NCBI GenBank assembly: GCA_018267725.1
Contig: JAFDXY010000019.1
Span: forward strand, 1 to 56,083
Origin: Bacteroidota bacterium
GTDB lineage: Bacteria > Bacteroidota > Bacteroidia > Chitinophagales > Chitinophagaceae
Length of the DNA stretch: 56,083 nt
Direction of reading: 5' to 3'
Part shown: positions 1-8,516 of the stretch, piece after piece
Numbering within the stretch: position 1 is the first letter of the stretch
Layout of the letters: every line of letters begins with the position of its first letter
Position numbers and translations under genes: made by a program
The notes under the pieces: generated by a model
The model's input: the letters and a program-made list of their open reading frames with translations, nothing else
What the model was told of the DNA's origin: nothing
The model's database searches: none

Positions 1-995
1 ATCCATCTTATTTTATTTAAACATTCTTCATTCAATAGTAAATCTAAACTTGCTAATGCAGCTGTGCATGCTAATGGGTTAGCAGTAAAAGAATGTCCGT
101 GAAAAAAAGTTTTTAATTTATTATCTGTAACGTAAGCATTGTAAATATCAGTAGTGCAAGCCGTAACACCTAATGCCATTGTGCCTCCTGTTAGCCCTTT
201 ACTTAAACAAATTATATCTGGTTTAATTTTAATATATTCACTTGCAAATAATTTTCCTGTTCTGCCAAAACCTGTCATTACTTCATCTGCAATACAAATA
301 ATATTATGTTCTTTTACGGTTGAAAGAATGTTATTTAATAATTCGGCATCATACATTTTAATGCCACCTGCACCTTGCACCAAAGGCTCATAAATAAATG
401 CTGCAATTTCATTGGCATGTTGTTGTATGGTTAATTGTATTTCTTCAATATTATTTTTTGTTGGAGTATCAATAAAAATTACTTCAAATAATAAATTATG
501 AAAGGCCAATGTAAAAACACTTCTATCACTAACACTCATTGCCCCAAATGTATCTCCGTGATAGCTATTTTTGAATGCAAGAATTTTATTGCGTGTAGTA
601 GATAATGAATGTTTATTCCACCAATATTGAATGGCCATTTTTAAAGCAACTTCTGTTGATGTACTACCATTATCACTATAAAAAATTTTTGAAAAATCTC
701 CTGGAAGTATTGCTAATAATTTTTCTGCTAAGGCAATTGCGGGCTCATGTGTAAAACCTGCAAAAATAACTTGCTCAAGTTGTAATGCTTGCTGGTAAAG
801 CTTTTCGGCAATATATGTATTTGAATGGCCATGTAAAGTAACCCACCAACTACTTATGGCATCAATATATTTATTTTCGTTTTCATCAAATAATATACTG
901 TTTTTCCCTTTAATTATAGGAATAGGTGGCAACATATTTTTTTGTTGTGTAAACGGATGCCAAATTACTTTTTTATCTCTTTCTATTAAATTCAT
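1..995 (-). CDS. bioA: Adenosylmethionine-8-amino-7-oxononanoate aminotransferase, C-terminus cut by window edge
   Basis: PLP-dependent class III aminotransferase of biotin synthesis, converting 7-keto-8-aminopelargonate to 7,8-diaminopelargonate with S-adenosylmethionine as amino donor. My translation from the ATG at 995 begins MNLIERDKKVIWHPFTQQ and has the BioA substrate tryptophan pair (ISSWWVTLHGH, about residues 48-57), the phosphate-binding SDNGSTSTEVA, SYHGDTFGAMS, the cofactor aspartate in DEVMTGFGRTG, and the PLP lysine in SKGLTGGT. About 331 codons are present; the family is about 420-430 residues, so roughly the last 90-100 lie outside the window. No other biotin gene is in the window. 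The downstream neighbour on its 5' side is a same-strand DUF1905 gene 14 bp away, so it may be the last gene of a bioA-queG-dtd transcript. Confidence 0.95.
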   Translation of the reverse strand, partial: MNLIERDKKVIWHPFTQQKNMLPPIPIIKGKNSILFDENENKYIDAISSWWVTLHGHSNTYIAEKLYQQALQLEQVIFAGFTHEPAIALAEKLLAILPGDFSKIFYSDNGSTSTEVALKMAIQYWWNKHSLSTTRNKILAFKNSYHGDTFGAMSVSDRSVFTLAFHNLLFEVIFIDTPTKNNIEEIQLTIQQHANEIAAFIYEPLVQGAGGIKMYDAELLNNILSTVKEHNIICIADEVMTGFGRTGKLFASEYIKIKPDIICLSKGLTGGTMALGVTACTTDIYNAYVTDNKLKTFFHGHSFTANPLACTAALASLDLLLNEECLNKIRW

Positions 996-1009
996 AAATA
1001 CATTATAAT

Positions 1010-1534
1010 TTACCAACCTTTTACTTTTTTGTTCTCGGCTGTTTGTGTTCTAATCATTGTGCCATAATCCCATTGTTTGGCTAAAGCATTTACTGCCATT
1101 GCAATACGTTTACTTTTTGTTTCAACGGTTTTGGCACTTTCAATCCATTTACTAAAATAATTTTGATGACCTTGTGGTAATGTTTTAAAAAAAGTATAAG
1201 CTGTTGGTTCATCTTTTAAACATTCAATAAATTCTATATTTAACTCGTAACCTTTTTTATCTTCTTGTAATTGCACTTTTATTTTATCGCCTTTTATTTT
1301 TTTAATCCCTTTTCGCATACCTACATTTAATGCCATAATAAAATTACCATCACCCATTGGTAATAATGCTACACCTTTAAATTCAAACTCATCTAATTTT
1401 CCTTTTACTCTAAAACTTTTTTTATTGTTAGGTTTTAATTGTTGTGCTATGGTTTTAGGTATTTCAATATAAGTCCAACCAGTTTTTTCACCTTGGCTAT
1501 CAAATTTTTTTATGATGGCTGAAAATTGAATCAT
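1010..1534 (-). CDS. YdeI/OmdA family protein with DUF1905 domain
   Basis: A 174-residue soluble protein of two small domains. The first ~90 residues look like DUF1905 (a beta-barrel-like domain with the WTYIEIP segment near the start). The C-terminal ~70 residues match the YdeI/OmpD-associated helical domain: the run around [22 protein letters not shown] followed by a basic helix is typical. The family is annotated as bacteriocin-protection or OmpD-associated, but its biochemical role is unknown, so I give no function. Its ATG overlaps the stop of queG by 4 bp (ATGA), which implies translational coupling. No signal peptide. Confidence 0.75.
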   Translation of the reverse strand: MIQFSAIIKKFDSQGEKTGWTYIEIPKTIAQQLKPNNKKSFRVKGKLDEFEFKGVALLPMGDGNFIMALNVGMRKGIKKIKGDKIKVQLQEDKKGYELNIEFIECLKDEPTAYTFFKTLPQGHQNYFSKWIESAKTVETKSKRIAMAVNALAKQWDYGTMIRTQTAENKKVKGW

Positions 1535-2463
1535 AATTCTTGAATAAATTTTATGTTACGAATTATGCCAGAATATTTTGATCTTTTTAAAGGAGAATAT
1601 TTAAAAACTTTTTTAAAAGTTTCTTCACTCATTACTTCCCATTCTTTTGTAGATAAATTTAATATTTCTGGAATTGGAACAAAACTATTATCTGTATTGG
1701 GTTTGCTGAATCTGTTCCAAGGGCAAATATCTTGACAAACATCACAACCAAACATCCAATTATTAAATTTGTTTTTCATTTCATTGGGTAATATTTCATC
1801 TTTTAATTCAATAGTAAAATAAGAAATACACTTACTGCCGTTAATAGTTTTATTAGGAAGAATTGCATTGGTTGGGCAACTATCTATACACTTGGTGCAA
1901 GAGCCGCAATAATCTTTTGTATAAGGTTCATCATAATTCAATTCAATATCTACAATTAATGTAGCAATAAAATAAAATGAACCGCTTTGTTTTGTAATTA
2001 AATTCCCGTTTTTACCAACCCAACCTAAACCACTTTTTACAGCCCATGCTCTTTCTAAAACAGGAGCACTATCTATAAAACCTCTTCCTGTAATTTCACC
2101 AATTTGTGTATTTAATTCAAATAAAAATTCATGTAATTTATCTTTAATAATAAAATGATAATCTTTTCCATAAGCATATTTTGCAATATGTGGTGTATTT
2201 GTTTTTTGTTGTTCTGCCGGAAAATAATTTTGCATTAAAGTGATTACACTTTTAGCACCCGGCACTAATTTTTGTGGATTAATTCGCAAATCAAAATAAT
2301 TTTCCATGTATTGCATTTTTCCATGAAACCCTTTGTGCAGCCAACTTTCAAGCCTTCTTGCGTCTTCATCTAAAGAAACTGCTTTTGCAATACCGCAATA
2401 ATTAAAACCTAATTGCTGTGCAATATTTTTTACAACTTTTGTATGTGTAGAAACTAATGCCAA
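1531..2463 (-). CDS. queG: Epoxyqueuosine reductase
   Basis: Last step of queuosine synthesis: cobalamin-dependent reduction of epoxyqueuosine to queuosine in the wobble position of GUN-anticodon tRNAs. The 310-residue protein has the N-terminal DUF1730 domain, then two ferredoxin-like 4Fe-4S motifs, [12 protein letters not shown] (about residues 186-197) and [11 protein letters not shown] (about 240-250), as in QueG. The proton-transfer aspartate region is [13 protein letters not shown]. It lacks the C-terminal HEAT repeats of longer homologues, which is common. The start appears to be TTG at 2463, two bases after the dtd stop; the next in-frame Met is at residue 50, too late. The gene sits between dtd and a DUF1905 gene, overlapping the latter by 4 bp. 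Confidence 0.95.
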   Translation of the reverse strand: MALVSTHTKVVKNIAQQLGFNYCGIAKAVSLDEDARRLESWLHKGFHGKMQYMENYFDLRINPQKLVPGAKSVITLMQNYFPAEQQKTNTPHIAKYAYGKDYHFIIKDKLHEFLFELNTQIGEITGRGFIDSAPVLERAWAVKSGLGWVGKNGNLITKQSGSFYFIATLIVDIELNYDEPYTKDYCGSCTKCIDSCPTNAILPNKTINGSKCISYFTIELKDEILPNEMKNKFNNWMFGCDVCQDICPWNRFSKPNTDNSFVPIPEILNLSTKEWEVMSEETFKKVFKYSPLKRSKYSGIIRNIKFIQEL

Positions 2464-2465
2464 TT

Positions 2466-2918
2466 TTATTCTTTATGCTTACTATCAATAAAAATTGTTA
2501 CAGGTCCATCGTTTAGCAAACTTACTTTCATATCTGCACCAAAAATTCCTGTTTGTATTTTTTTATGCAAATCATTTTCTATTTGTTCAATAGTTTGTTC
2601 ATACAAAGGAATAGCAATTTCAGGTTTACTTGCTTTTATGTAAGAGGGTCTATTGCCTTTTTTAGTAGCGGCATGCAAAGTAAATTGACTTATTAATAAA
2701 ATATCTCCGTTAATATCTAAAATACTTTTATTCATTACATCATTTTCATCATTAAAAATTCTAAGGTTTACAATTTTATTACTTAACCAAACAATATCAT
2801 CGTTTGTATCTGCATCTTCAATTCCTACAAAAATTAATAATCCGTTTTGTATTGTGCCAACTGTTTTATTATTAACTACAACCGAAGCATGTGTAACACG
2901 TTGTATAATAACACGCAT
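2466..2918 (-). CDS. dtd: D-aminoacyl-tRNA deacylase
   Basis: Hydrolyses D-amino acids (and glycine) mischarged on tRNA; cytoplasmic proofreading in trans. The 150 residues match the family length. Diagnostic motifs are MRVIIQRV at the N-terminus, SQFTLHA (S-Q-x-T, about residues 77-83), KKGNRPSY, and the Gly-cisPro loop NDGPVT (about 137-142). It is divergent from arfB, another translation quality-control gene, with only 21 bp between the two start codons, so the promoters must overlap the coding regions or each other. It leads the minus-strand run dtd-queG-DUF1905-bioA. Confidence 0.96.
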   Translation of the reverse strand: MRVIIQRVTHASVVVNNKTVGTIQNGLLIFVGIEDADTNDDIVWLSNKIVNLRIFNDENDVMNKSILDINGDILLISQFTLHAATKKGNRPSYIKASKPEIAIPLYEQTIEQIENDLHKKIQTGIFGADMKVSLLNDGPVTIFIDSKHKE

Positions 2919-2939
2919 GTTTTATAGTATTTTTATGCA

Positions 2940-3347
2940 ATGAAGATAGATATTACCTCTGAAATAATTTTTAAAACTGCACGTAGCGGCGGCAAGGGCG
3001 GGCAAAATGTAAACAAAGTTGAAACAATGGTTGAAGGCAGATGGAATGTAGTTGCATCAAGCATTGTAAGCGATGATCAGAAAAAAATGATTACAGAAAA
3101 ATTGGCCAACAAAATTACTTCGGAAGGATTTTTATTAATAAAATCTCAAAAAAGTAGAACACAATTAGGAAATAAAGATTTAGTAATAAAAAAAATAAAT
3201 GCATTGGTAAATGCTTCATTAATAAAAAAGAAAAGCAGAATTGCAACAAAGGTTTCAGCAGCATCAAAAGAAAAAAGAATTGAAACTAAAAAACGAAACG
3301 CTTTTAATAAAGAAGGAAGAAAAAAAATAAACCCGAAAGATTTTTAA
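2940..3347 (+). CDS. arfB: Alternative ribosome-rescue peptidyl-tRNA hydrolase (ArfB/YaeJ type)
   Basis: Small class I release-factor homologue that rescues stalled ribosomes by hydrolysing peptidyl-tRNA without a stop codon. The 135-residue protein has only the catalytic domain: the GGQ motif at residues 20-22 inside SGGKGGQNVNKVET, and no codon-recognition domain. The C-terminal ~40 residues are highly basic (KKSRIATK through NPKDF), the tail that occupies the empty mRNA channel in E. coli ArfB. These two features separate it from RF1/RF2 and RF-H. Start ATG at 2940, directly divergent from dtd. Confidence 0.93.
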   Translation: MKIDITSEIIFKTARSGGKGGQNVNKVETMVEGRWNVVASSIVSDDQKKMITEKLANKITSEGFLLIKSQKSRTQLGNKDLVIKKINALVNASLIKKKSRIATKVSAASKEKRIETKKRNAFNKEGRKKINPKDF

Positions 3348-3370
3348 ACGAATACATTTTTTGTTCTGCT

Positions 3371-4429
3371 ATGAAGATTTTTTCTACCATATTAATAATA
3401 ACAGTACTTATTTTTTTAAGTGTTGCATGGACAAATAATTTATTTAAGCCAACTCCATTAAAATTTGTTGTACCTAAAAATTGGCCACAACCTGTATATG
3501 ATTTTAAAAATAATCCATTAACTAAAGAAGGGTTTGAATTAGGCAGAGCATTATTTTATGATGAAATTTTAAGTAAAGATTCAACTATAAGTTGTGCAAG
3601 TTGTCATCAGCAATTTGTGGCTTTTACAACGTATGGGCACAACCTTAGTCATGGTATTAATAATTCTTTTACAACCCGTAATGCACCTGCATTACAAAAC
3701 TTAGCATGGCAAAATAATTTTATGTGGGATGGTAGCATTAACCATTTAGATATGCAACCCATAACGCCTATTACTGCTACAAATGAAATGGGCGAAACTT
3801 TGCAAAACATTATTATTAAACTGAATAGAAATAAGCATTACAAACAAATGTTTAAAGCTGCTTTTGGAAATGAAATTATTAATACACAACGTATTACAAA
3901 AGCTATCAGTCAGTTTGTAATAATGTTGGTTAGCAGTAATAGTAAATACGATAAAGTAATGCGAGGAGAAACAAAATTTATTTTACCCGAACAATTAGGC
4001 TATGAAATCTTTAAACAAAAATGTGTTGCTTGCCATAAAGAACCTTTTTTTACTGATTTTAGTTTTAGAAACAATGGCATAACTGCCGATAGTAATTTAA
4101 AAGATTTTGGAAGAATGAATGTTACAAATAATAAAAGCGATTCATTGAAATTTCGTGTACCATCTCTGCGAAACGTTGTTGTTACTGCACCTTATGGTCA
4201 TGATGGAAGATTTTTTTCTTTAATGAATGTGTTTGAACATTATAGAAAAAATATGAAAGTTATGCAAAACACCGATAGTTTATTGCAACATAAAATACCT
4301 TTAACCAATTTTGAAATTGGCCAGCTAACTGCATTTCTTTACACACTTACCGATTCTGCTTTTTTAAATAATACAATGTTTGCTCCGTCAAGTTATAATA
4401 TAGCTCCTAACTTTACACACAATCATTAA
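3371..4429 (+). CDS. Di-haem cytochrome c peroxidase (CCP/MauG family)
   Basis: Exported di-haem peroxidase, predicted to reduce hydrogen peroxide in the periplasm with electrons from small c-type cytochromes. The N-terminus is a hydrophobic signal or anchor (residues 1-20). Two haem-binding CXXCH motifs are visible: CASCH at 75-79 and CVACH at 218-222, with the family segments RNAPALQN, FMWDGS and FRVPSLRNV. The 352-residue length is normal. There is no maturation gene or partner cytochrome next to it. It follows arfB by 23 bp on the same strand. MauG-type enzymes share this fold, but MauG activity on a protein substrate cannot be judged from sequence alone. Confidence 0.9.
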   Translation: MKIFSTILIITVLIFLSVAWTNNLFKPTPLKFVVPKNWPQPVYDFKNNPLTKEGFELGRALFYDEILSKDSTISCASCHQQFVAFTTYGHNLSHGINNSFTTRNAPALQNLAWQNNFMWDGSINHLDMQPITPITATNEMGETLQNIIIKLNRNKHYKQMFKAAFGNEIINTQRITKAISQFVIMLVSSNSKYDKVMRGETKFILPEQLGYEIFKQKCVACHKEPFFTDFSFRNNGITADSNLKDFGRMNVTNNKSDSLKFRVPSLRNVVVTAPYGHDGRFFSLMNVFEHYRKNMKVMQNTDSLLQHKIPLTNFEIGQLTAFLYTLTDSAFLNNTMFAPSSYNIAPNFTHNH

Positions 4430-4463
4430 TATTGTATTTATTATTTTCCCGTTTTATTTATAA

Positions 4464-5954
4464 ATGAGTATTAAAAAATTAGCAGGACAAACCATGTATT
4501 ACGGCCTTAGCAGTATTGCTGCAAGGTTTATTAATTACTTGCTAACACCTTATTTAACGGTTATTTTAACAAAAGAAGATTATGGAAGAATGGGTGCAGT
4601 GTACGCTATGATTCCTATGTTTAATATTATTTTTACTTATGGAATGGAAACTGCATACTTCCGTTTTATTCAAAAAAAAGAAAGAGAAGAAAGTATTAAC
4701 AGTACCATTACTATTTCGTTATTGTGCAGTACTATTTTATTATTTGCATTAACATGGTATTATCAAAGTGCATTGGCAGATATTGCTTCTTTAAAAGAAT
4801 TTCCAAAACTTATTCAATTAAGTATTATTATTATTGGTTTAGATGCACTTTCAACCATTCCTTTTGCACGCATAAGAAATGAAGGAAGACCAATTCTTTT
4901 TGCATTTATAAAAATTGCAGGAATTGTTCTTAATGTATTAGCAACTATTTTCTTTTTAAGTTATTGCAGACAATATATTCAAAAAAATCCTGATTCGTTT
5001 TTGCAACATTTCTATTCACCAAACACTAATCCGGTATATTATATTTTATTGGCAAATGTTTTTCAATCTGCTTTTACATTATTGCTTTTAAGTAAATGGA
5101 TGCTGCCTACAAAATGGAAATTTGATTTTGGTTTATGGAAAGAAATGATGTTGTATGCCTTGCCTATGCTTGTTGCAGGTTTAGGTGGCATGATTAATGA
5201 AACCTTTGATAGGCTTATGTTAGGCTGGTGGTTACCTTCTAATTATGATTTTGATGAACAACGCGGTATTTACAATGCATGTTATAAACTTTCTATTCTT
5301 ATAACATTATTTGTGCAGGCATTTCGTATGGGTGCAGAGCCTTTCTTTTTTAAACAAGCCGAAGGCAATAATCCGCAAAAAACATATGCACGTGTAATGA
5401 AATTTTTTGTAATTACTGTTTGTGTTATGTTCTTGGTAGTAGCATTATACATTCCTATTTGGAAACATTTTATTGCTTCCAAACATTGGGAAGGATTAAA
5501 TGTAGTACCTATATTATTATTAGCTAATATGTTTTTAGGCATTTATTATAACTTAAGTATTTGGTATAAACTAAGCAATAAAACAAGTGCCGGTGCTATT
5601 ATAACAATTATAGGAGCAGCTATTACCATTATTATCAATTATATTTTTATTCCACACTTTAGTTATACAGCTTGTGCATGGGCTACGTTTTTATGTTATT
5701 TTTCTATGATGGTAATTAGTTTTATTTGGGGGCAAAAACATTATCATATTCCTTATGCAACAAAAAAATTAATTGCTTATTTGGTAATAGTAGTGTTATT
5801 ATTTTTTATTCATACAACTGCCATTCGTTTTTACAATCATGTAATATTTAGCTTACTGCTTGCCACTTGTTTGCTTGCTGCGTTTGTGTGGTTTATTCTT
5901 CAAGTAGAAAAAAAAGAGTTTAAAAAAATGCCCGTAATTGGTAAATATTTGTAA
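4464..5954 (+). CDS. Polysaccharide/lipid-linked oligosaccharide flippase (Wzx-like, MOP superfamily)
   Basis: Integral membrane protein of 496 residues with about 14 predicted hydrophobic segments, opening with LAGQTMYYGLSSIAARFINYLLTPYLT, a typical start for Bacteroidota members of the MOP (MATE/Wzx) superfamily. Expected role is moving a lipid-linked sugar precursor across the inner membrane. No glycosyltransferase or polysaccharide polymerase lies nearby, so the substrate cannot be inferred. A second member of the superfamily is at 34290-35783. Confidence is high for the superfamily and low for the substrate. Confidence 0.85.
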   Translation: MSIKKLAGQTMYYGLSSIAARFINYLLTPYLTVILTKEDYGRMGAVYAMIPMFNIIFTYGMETAYFRFIQKKEREESINSTITISLLCSTILLFALTWYYQSALADIASLKEFPKLIQLSIIIIGLDALSTIPFARIRNEGRPILFAFIKIAGIVLNVLATIFFLSYCRQYIQKNPDSFLQHFYSPNTNPVYYILLANVFQSAFTLLLLSKWMLPTKWKFDFGLWKEMMLYALPMLVAGLGGMINETFDRLMLGWWLPSNYDFDEQRGIYNACYKLSILITLFVQAFRMGAEPFFFKQAEGNNPQKTYARVMKFFVITVCVMFLVVALYIPIWKHFIASKHWEGLNVVPILLLANMFLGIYYNLSIWYKLSNKTSAGAIITIIGAAITIIINYIFIPHFSYTACAWATFLCYFSMMVISFIWGQKHYHIPYATKKLIAYLVIVVLLFFIHTTAIRFYNHVIFSLLLATCLLAAFVWFILQVEKKEFKKMPVIGKYL

Positions 5955-5981
5955 GCTGGCTTTTGTAGTTGTGGCATCGGT

Positions 5982-6003
5982 TGTTGTGTCACTCACTTGT
6001 ACG
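5982..6003. repeat. Short dispersed intergenic repeat, copy 1
   Basis: In the 141-bp gap between the flippase and lspA, the 22-mer TGTTGTGTCACTCACTTGTA plus two bases resembles the reverse complement of 13789-13811. By eye, about 16 of 22 positions agree, with the shared core GTTGyGTCrCwCACTT. The surrounding sequence is richer in G and C than typical gaps in this window. Function unknown; it may be part of a small repeat family. Confidence 0.4.
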
Positions 6004-6095
6004 TTCTGTTTTTATGGCAACAATTATTCTTCACTTTTCTTTACTATTGCCAATATGCCAATTCTGTTATCTTTGCTCGCATTATAATAAATAAT

Positions 6096-6734
6096 ATGTT
6101 GAAAGCAAGGAATGTAATTTTAATTATAGCAGCAGTTATTATTGCCGATCAGTGTTTAAAATTTTATATAAAGCTAAACTACTTTGCAGGAGAGGAGCAC
6201 AATATTTTTGGCAATTGGTTTAGGCTGCATTTTGTAGAAAACGAAGGCATGGCTTGGGGTTGGAAATTTGGTGGAGGTTTCGGCAAAATTGCATTAACTC
6301 TTTTTAGATTGGTTGCTGTTATTTGGGGAAGTTTTTTATTAAAAGATTTTATCAAGAAAAAATATCACAAAGGTTTTATTATTTGTGCAGCATTAATTTA
6401 TGCAGGTGCATTAGGCAATTTATTAGATAGTATGTTTTACGGTTTATTTTTCGATTATAGCGATCCCTTTACACAAAACGTTGCTAAGCTTGTTCCATTG
6501 GGTAAAGGCTACACAAGTTTTTTACATGGCAGAGTGGTAGATATGCTTTATTTCCCCTTAATAAATTCTAATTATCCAAGCTGGGTACCATTTGTAGGCG
6601 GAGATAAGTTTGAATTTTTTGCTCCTGTATTTAATATTGCCGATGCTTCAATTTCGGTTGGTGTTATTATCTTATTAATTTTTCAAAATAAATTCTTTAA
6701 AAAAGAAACAGTTACACCAGTAGTAAATGCATAA
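6096..6734 (+). CDS. lspA: Lipoprotein signal peptidase (signal peptidase II)
   Basis: Inner-membrane aspartyl protease that removes signal peptides from prolipoproteins after diacylglyceryl transfer. From the ATG at 6096 the protein has 212 residues. The N-terminal segment DQCLKFYIK matches the family, the catalytic aspartates are in GNLLDSMFYG (D111) and FNIADASIS (D183), and GRVVDMLYF lies between them. It is longer than proteobacterial LspA (about 165) because of an insertion of about 30 residues between the two catalytic motifs, which is usual in Bacteroidota. The frame is open back to 5997, but the extra N-terminus falls in repeat-like DNA and does not resemble LspA, so I place the start at 6096. 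Several lipoproteins in this window are likely substrates. Confidence 0.93.
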   Translation: MLKARNVILIIAAVIIADQCLKFYIKLNYFAGEEHNIFGNWFRLHFVENEGMAWGWKFGGGFGKIALTLFRLVAVIWGSFLLKDFIKKKYHKGFIICAALIYAGALGNLLDSMFYGLFFDYSDPFTQNVAKLVPLGKGYTSFLHGRVVDMLYFPLINSNYPSWVPFVGGDKFEFFAPVFNIADASISVGVIILLIFQNKFFKKETVTPVVNA

Positions 6735-6837
6735 AATAATTAATGTATTAACCTAATATTTTTATTCAAAATATCTTTTCAATAATTATTAAGTTTATTA
6801 TAAACCTATTAGATTTACACAAACAAAAACTAATATT

Positions 6838-7335
6838 ATGACTGATGCTTTAAATGAGTTTGAAGAAAAAAAATTGCCTTCAACTTTAAATGTGCTAACT
6901 ATTCTAACTATTATTGGTTGTGCAATTGGTTTAATTGGAGGGCTTTGGCAATTTGCTACTGCCGATAAAAATGTTGCACAAATTGAATCAGTACTTAACA
7001 ACCCTGCTCAGTACAATGCACTACCCGATTTTGCCAAAAAATTTATGAGCCCTGAAGCTTTAGAAAATGCTAAACTTGTTGCAGCAAACAAAGTTCCTAT
7101 TCTTGCTCTTAATTTAATTGGTTGTGTTTTGTGTTTTGTTGGTGCATTGCAAATGCGTAAATATAAAATGCAAGGCTTTTATTATTGGTTGATAGGAGAG
7201 GTTGTACCTGTAATTGGCGGATTTATTTTTATGGGTAATGCTATGACAAAAGGATGGGGTTTATTAGGTTTAGTTATTCCTTTAGTTTTTATTATTCTGT
7301 ACGCAGCCCAACGAAAACATTTAACCGAAAAATAA
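6838..7335 (+). CDS. Small multi-pass membrane protein of unknown function
   Basis: A 165-residue protein with a charged N-terminus (residues 1-15) followed by about four hydrophobic segments: one at about 20-42, then 85-103, 115-132 and 140-157. A soluble loop of about 40 residues sits between the first and second. I do not recognise a characterised family. A weak TAnnTTTG-like box (TAGATTTA at 6810-6817) lies shortly before the start, and a strong hairpin terminator follows, so it is probably transcribed alone. Confidence 0.7.
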   Translation: MTDALNEFEEKKLPSTLNVLTILTIIGCAIGLIGGLWQFATADKNVAQIESVLNNPAQYNALPDFAKKFMSPEALENAKLVAANKVPILALNLIGCVLCFVGALQMRKYKMQGFYYWLIGEVVPVIGGFIFMGNAMTKGWGLLGLVIPLVFIILYAAQRKHLTEK

Positions 7336-7344
7336 ATTTTATAT

Positions 7345-7374
7345 AAGCACTGTTTTAAAACGGTGCTTTTTTTT
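7345..7374 (+). terminator. Rho-independent terminator after the small membrane protein
   Basis: A 12-bp stem AAGCACTGTTTT/AAAACGGTGCTT with one T-G wobble is followed by a run of T residues. It lies 10 bp after the stop at 7335 and before folB. The same hairpin style recurs at 22884-22910. Confidence 0.85.
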
Positions 7375-7391
7375 ACACTTATCTTTATTGC

Positions 7392-7754
7392 ATGTTATCT
7401 GTTTGTTTACATAATATTATTTTTAAAGCTTATCATGGTTTGTATGAAGAAGAAAAAATTAATGGAAATAATTTTGAAGTGAATGTTGAAATAAAATATC
7501 ATCCCAAAGAAAAAATTATTAAAACCATTGAGCACACCATTAATTACGAAACTGTTTTTAATTTAGTTGAAGCAAGAATGAAAATTGCTACGCCGTTATT
7601 AGAAACTGTTGCCATGCATATTGCAGAAGAAATTTTACAATATTTTAATTTAGCAGAAGAAGTATTTATTTCTATTAAAAAATTACATCCGCCTATTGCT
7701 AATTTAAAAGGTTGTGTAGGCATCAATTATTCATTAAAAAGAAATGAAATATGA
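7392..7754 (+). CDS. folB: Dihydroneopterin aldolase
   Basis: Folate pathway enzyme that cleaves 7,8-dihydroneopterin to 6-hydroxymethyl-dihydropterin and glycolaldehyde. At 120 residues it is of family length. Visible family features are the N-terminal YHGLYEEEK (catalytic-site region with E and the YHG motif), the TINYETVFNLVE stretch, LLETVAMHIAEEIL, and the C-terminal KLHPPIANLKG with the catalytic lysine region. No other folate gene is adjacent. The stop overlaps the start of the TPR gene (ATGA), so the two are probably co-translated. Confidence 0.92.
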   Translation: MLSVCLHNIIFKAYHGLYEEEKINGNNFEVNVEIKYHPKEKIIKTIEHTINYETVFNLVEARMKIATPLLETVAMHIAEEILQYFNLAEEVFISIKKLHPPIANLKGCVGINYSLKRNEI

Positions 7755-8503
7755 AGTTTAGGGTTCTAATAATTTTATTGTTTACTCCTTTTGTTTTGTT
7801 GGCTCAAGAAACTGCACAGCTAATGAAAGAAGCAATTAATTTTGAATATCAATTTAAAGAAACAGAAGCATTAGCAAAATACAAACAGGTTTTAATAAAC
7901 GAACCTAACAATATGAAGGCTTTATTAAAAGCAACAGAATTAAGCTGCTCAACCGGAGAAAGATTACCTATTAAAAATGATAAACGTTTAACTTTTGAAT
8001 CGGCTTTGGCTTATGCAAAAAGAATGTTGACGGTTGATAGTAACAATGCAAATAGTTATTATGCAATGGCATTGGCCAGCAGTAAAATGGCAGAAACTGA
8101 AACAGAAAATAAAAAAATAATTACTTTTCTAAGAGACGTAAAAACCAATGCAGATAAGGCTTTAAAGCTAAATCCGAATTATGCAATGGCTAATTTTATA
8201 GAAGGCAAATGGCATTATGATATGATAAGTTATAATTGGATAAAAAAATTGGCAGCTAAAACTTTATACGGTGGTTTAGCAGAGCCAAGTTTAGATGATG
8301 CCATACAATATTTAGAAAAATGCAAAAGCATAGAACCTTATTTTGTGTTGAATAGTTTAACGCTTGCAAAAGCATATAGAGATAATAACAACCCTGCTAA
8401 AGCAATTGAAACTTTGCAACAAACTATTAAACTTCCTACAAGAACAATGGATGATGCTGCTTACAAAACAGAAGCACAAAAAATTTTAGATGCTATTCAA
8501 TAA
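7751..8503 (+). CDS. Exported TPR-repeat protein
   Basis: A 250-residue protein with a signal peptide (residues 1-19, cleavage near LLAQE). The rest is helical, with TPR-like pairs such as AKYKQVLINEPNNMKAL, ALAYAKRMLTVDSNNANSYY and ADKALKLNPNYAMANF. TPR domains mediate protein contacts, so no enzymatic role is suggested. It overlaps folB by 4 bp, although the two functions are not obviously related. Confidence 0.75.
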   Translation: MKFRVLIILLFTPFVLLAQETAQLMKEAINFEYQFKETEALAKYKQVLINEPNNMKALLKATELSCSTGERLPIKNDKRLTFESALAYAKRMLTVDSNNANSYYAMALASSKMAETETENKKIITFLRDVKTNADKALKLNPNYAMANFIEGKWHYDMISYNWIKKLAAKTLYGGLAEPSLDDAIQYLEKCKSIEPYFVLNSLTLAKAYRDNNNPAKAIETLQQTIKLPTRTMDDAAYKTEAQKILDAIQ

Positions 8504-8516
8504 CAAATAAACAATT

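Noticed and set aside
154..393. 79-codon frame on the plus strand inside bioA
   Set aside because: Antisense to a clear bioA reading frame with strong motifs, so it is a shadow.
5997..6095. Upstream extension of lspA
   Set aside because: The extra 33 codons lie in repeat-like DNA and the LspA N-terminus begins cleanly at 6096.
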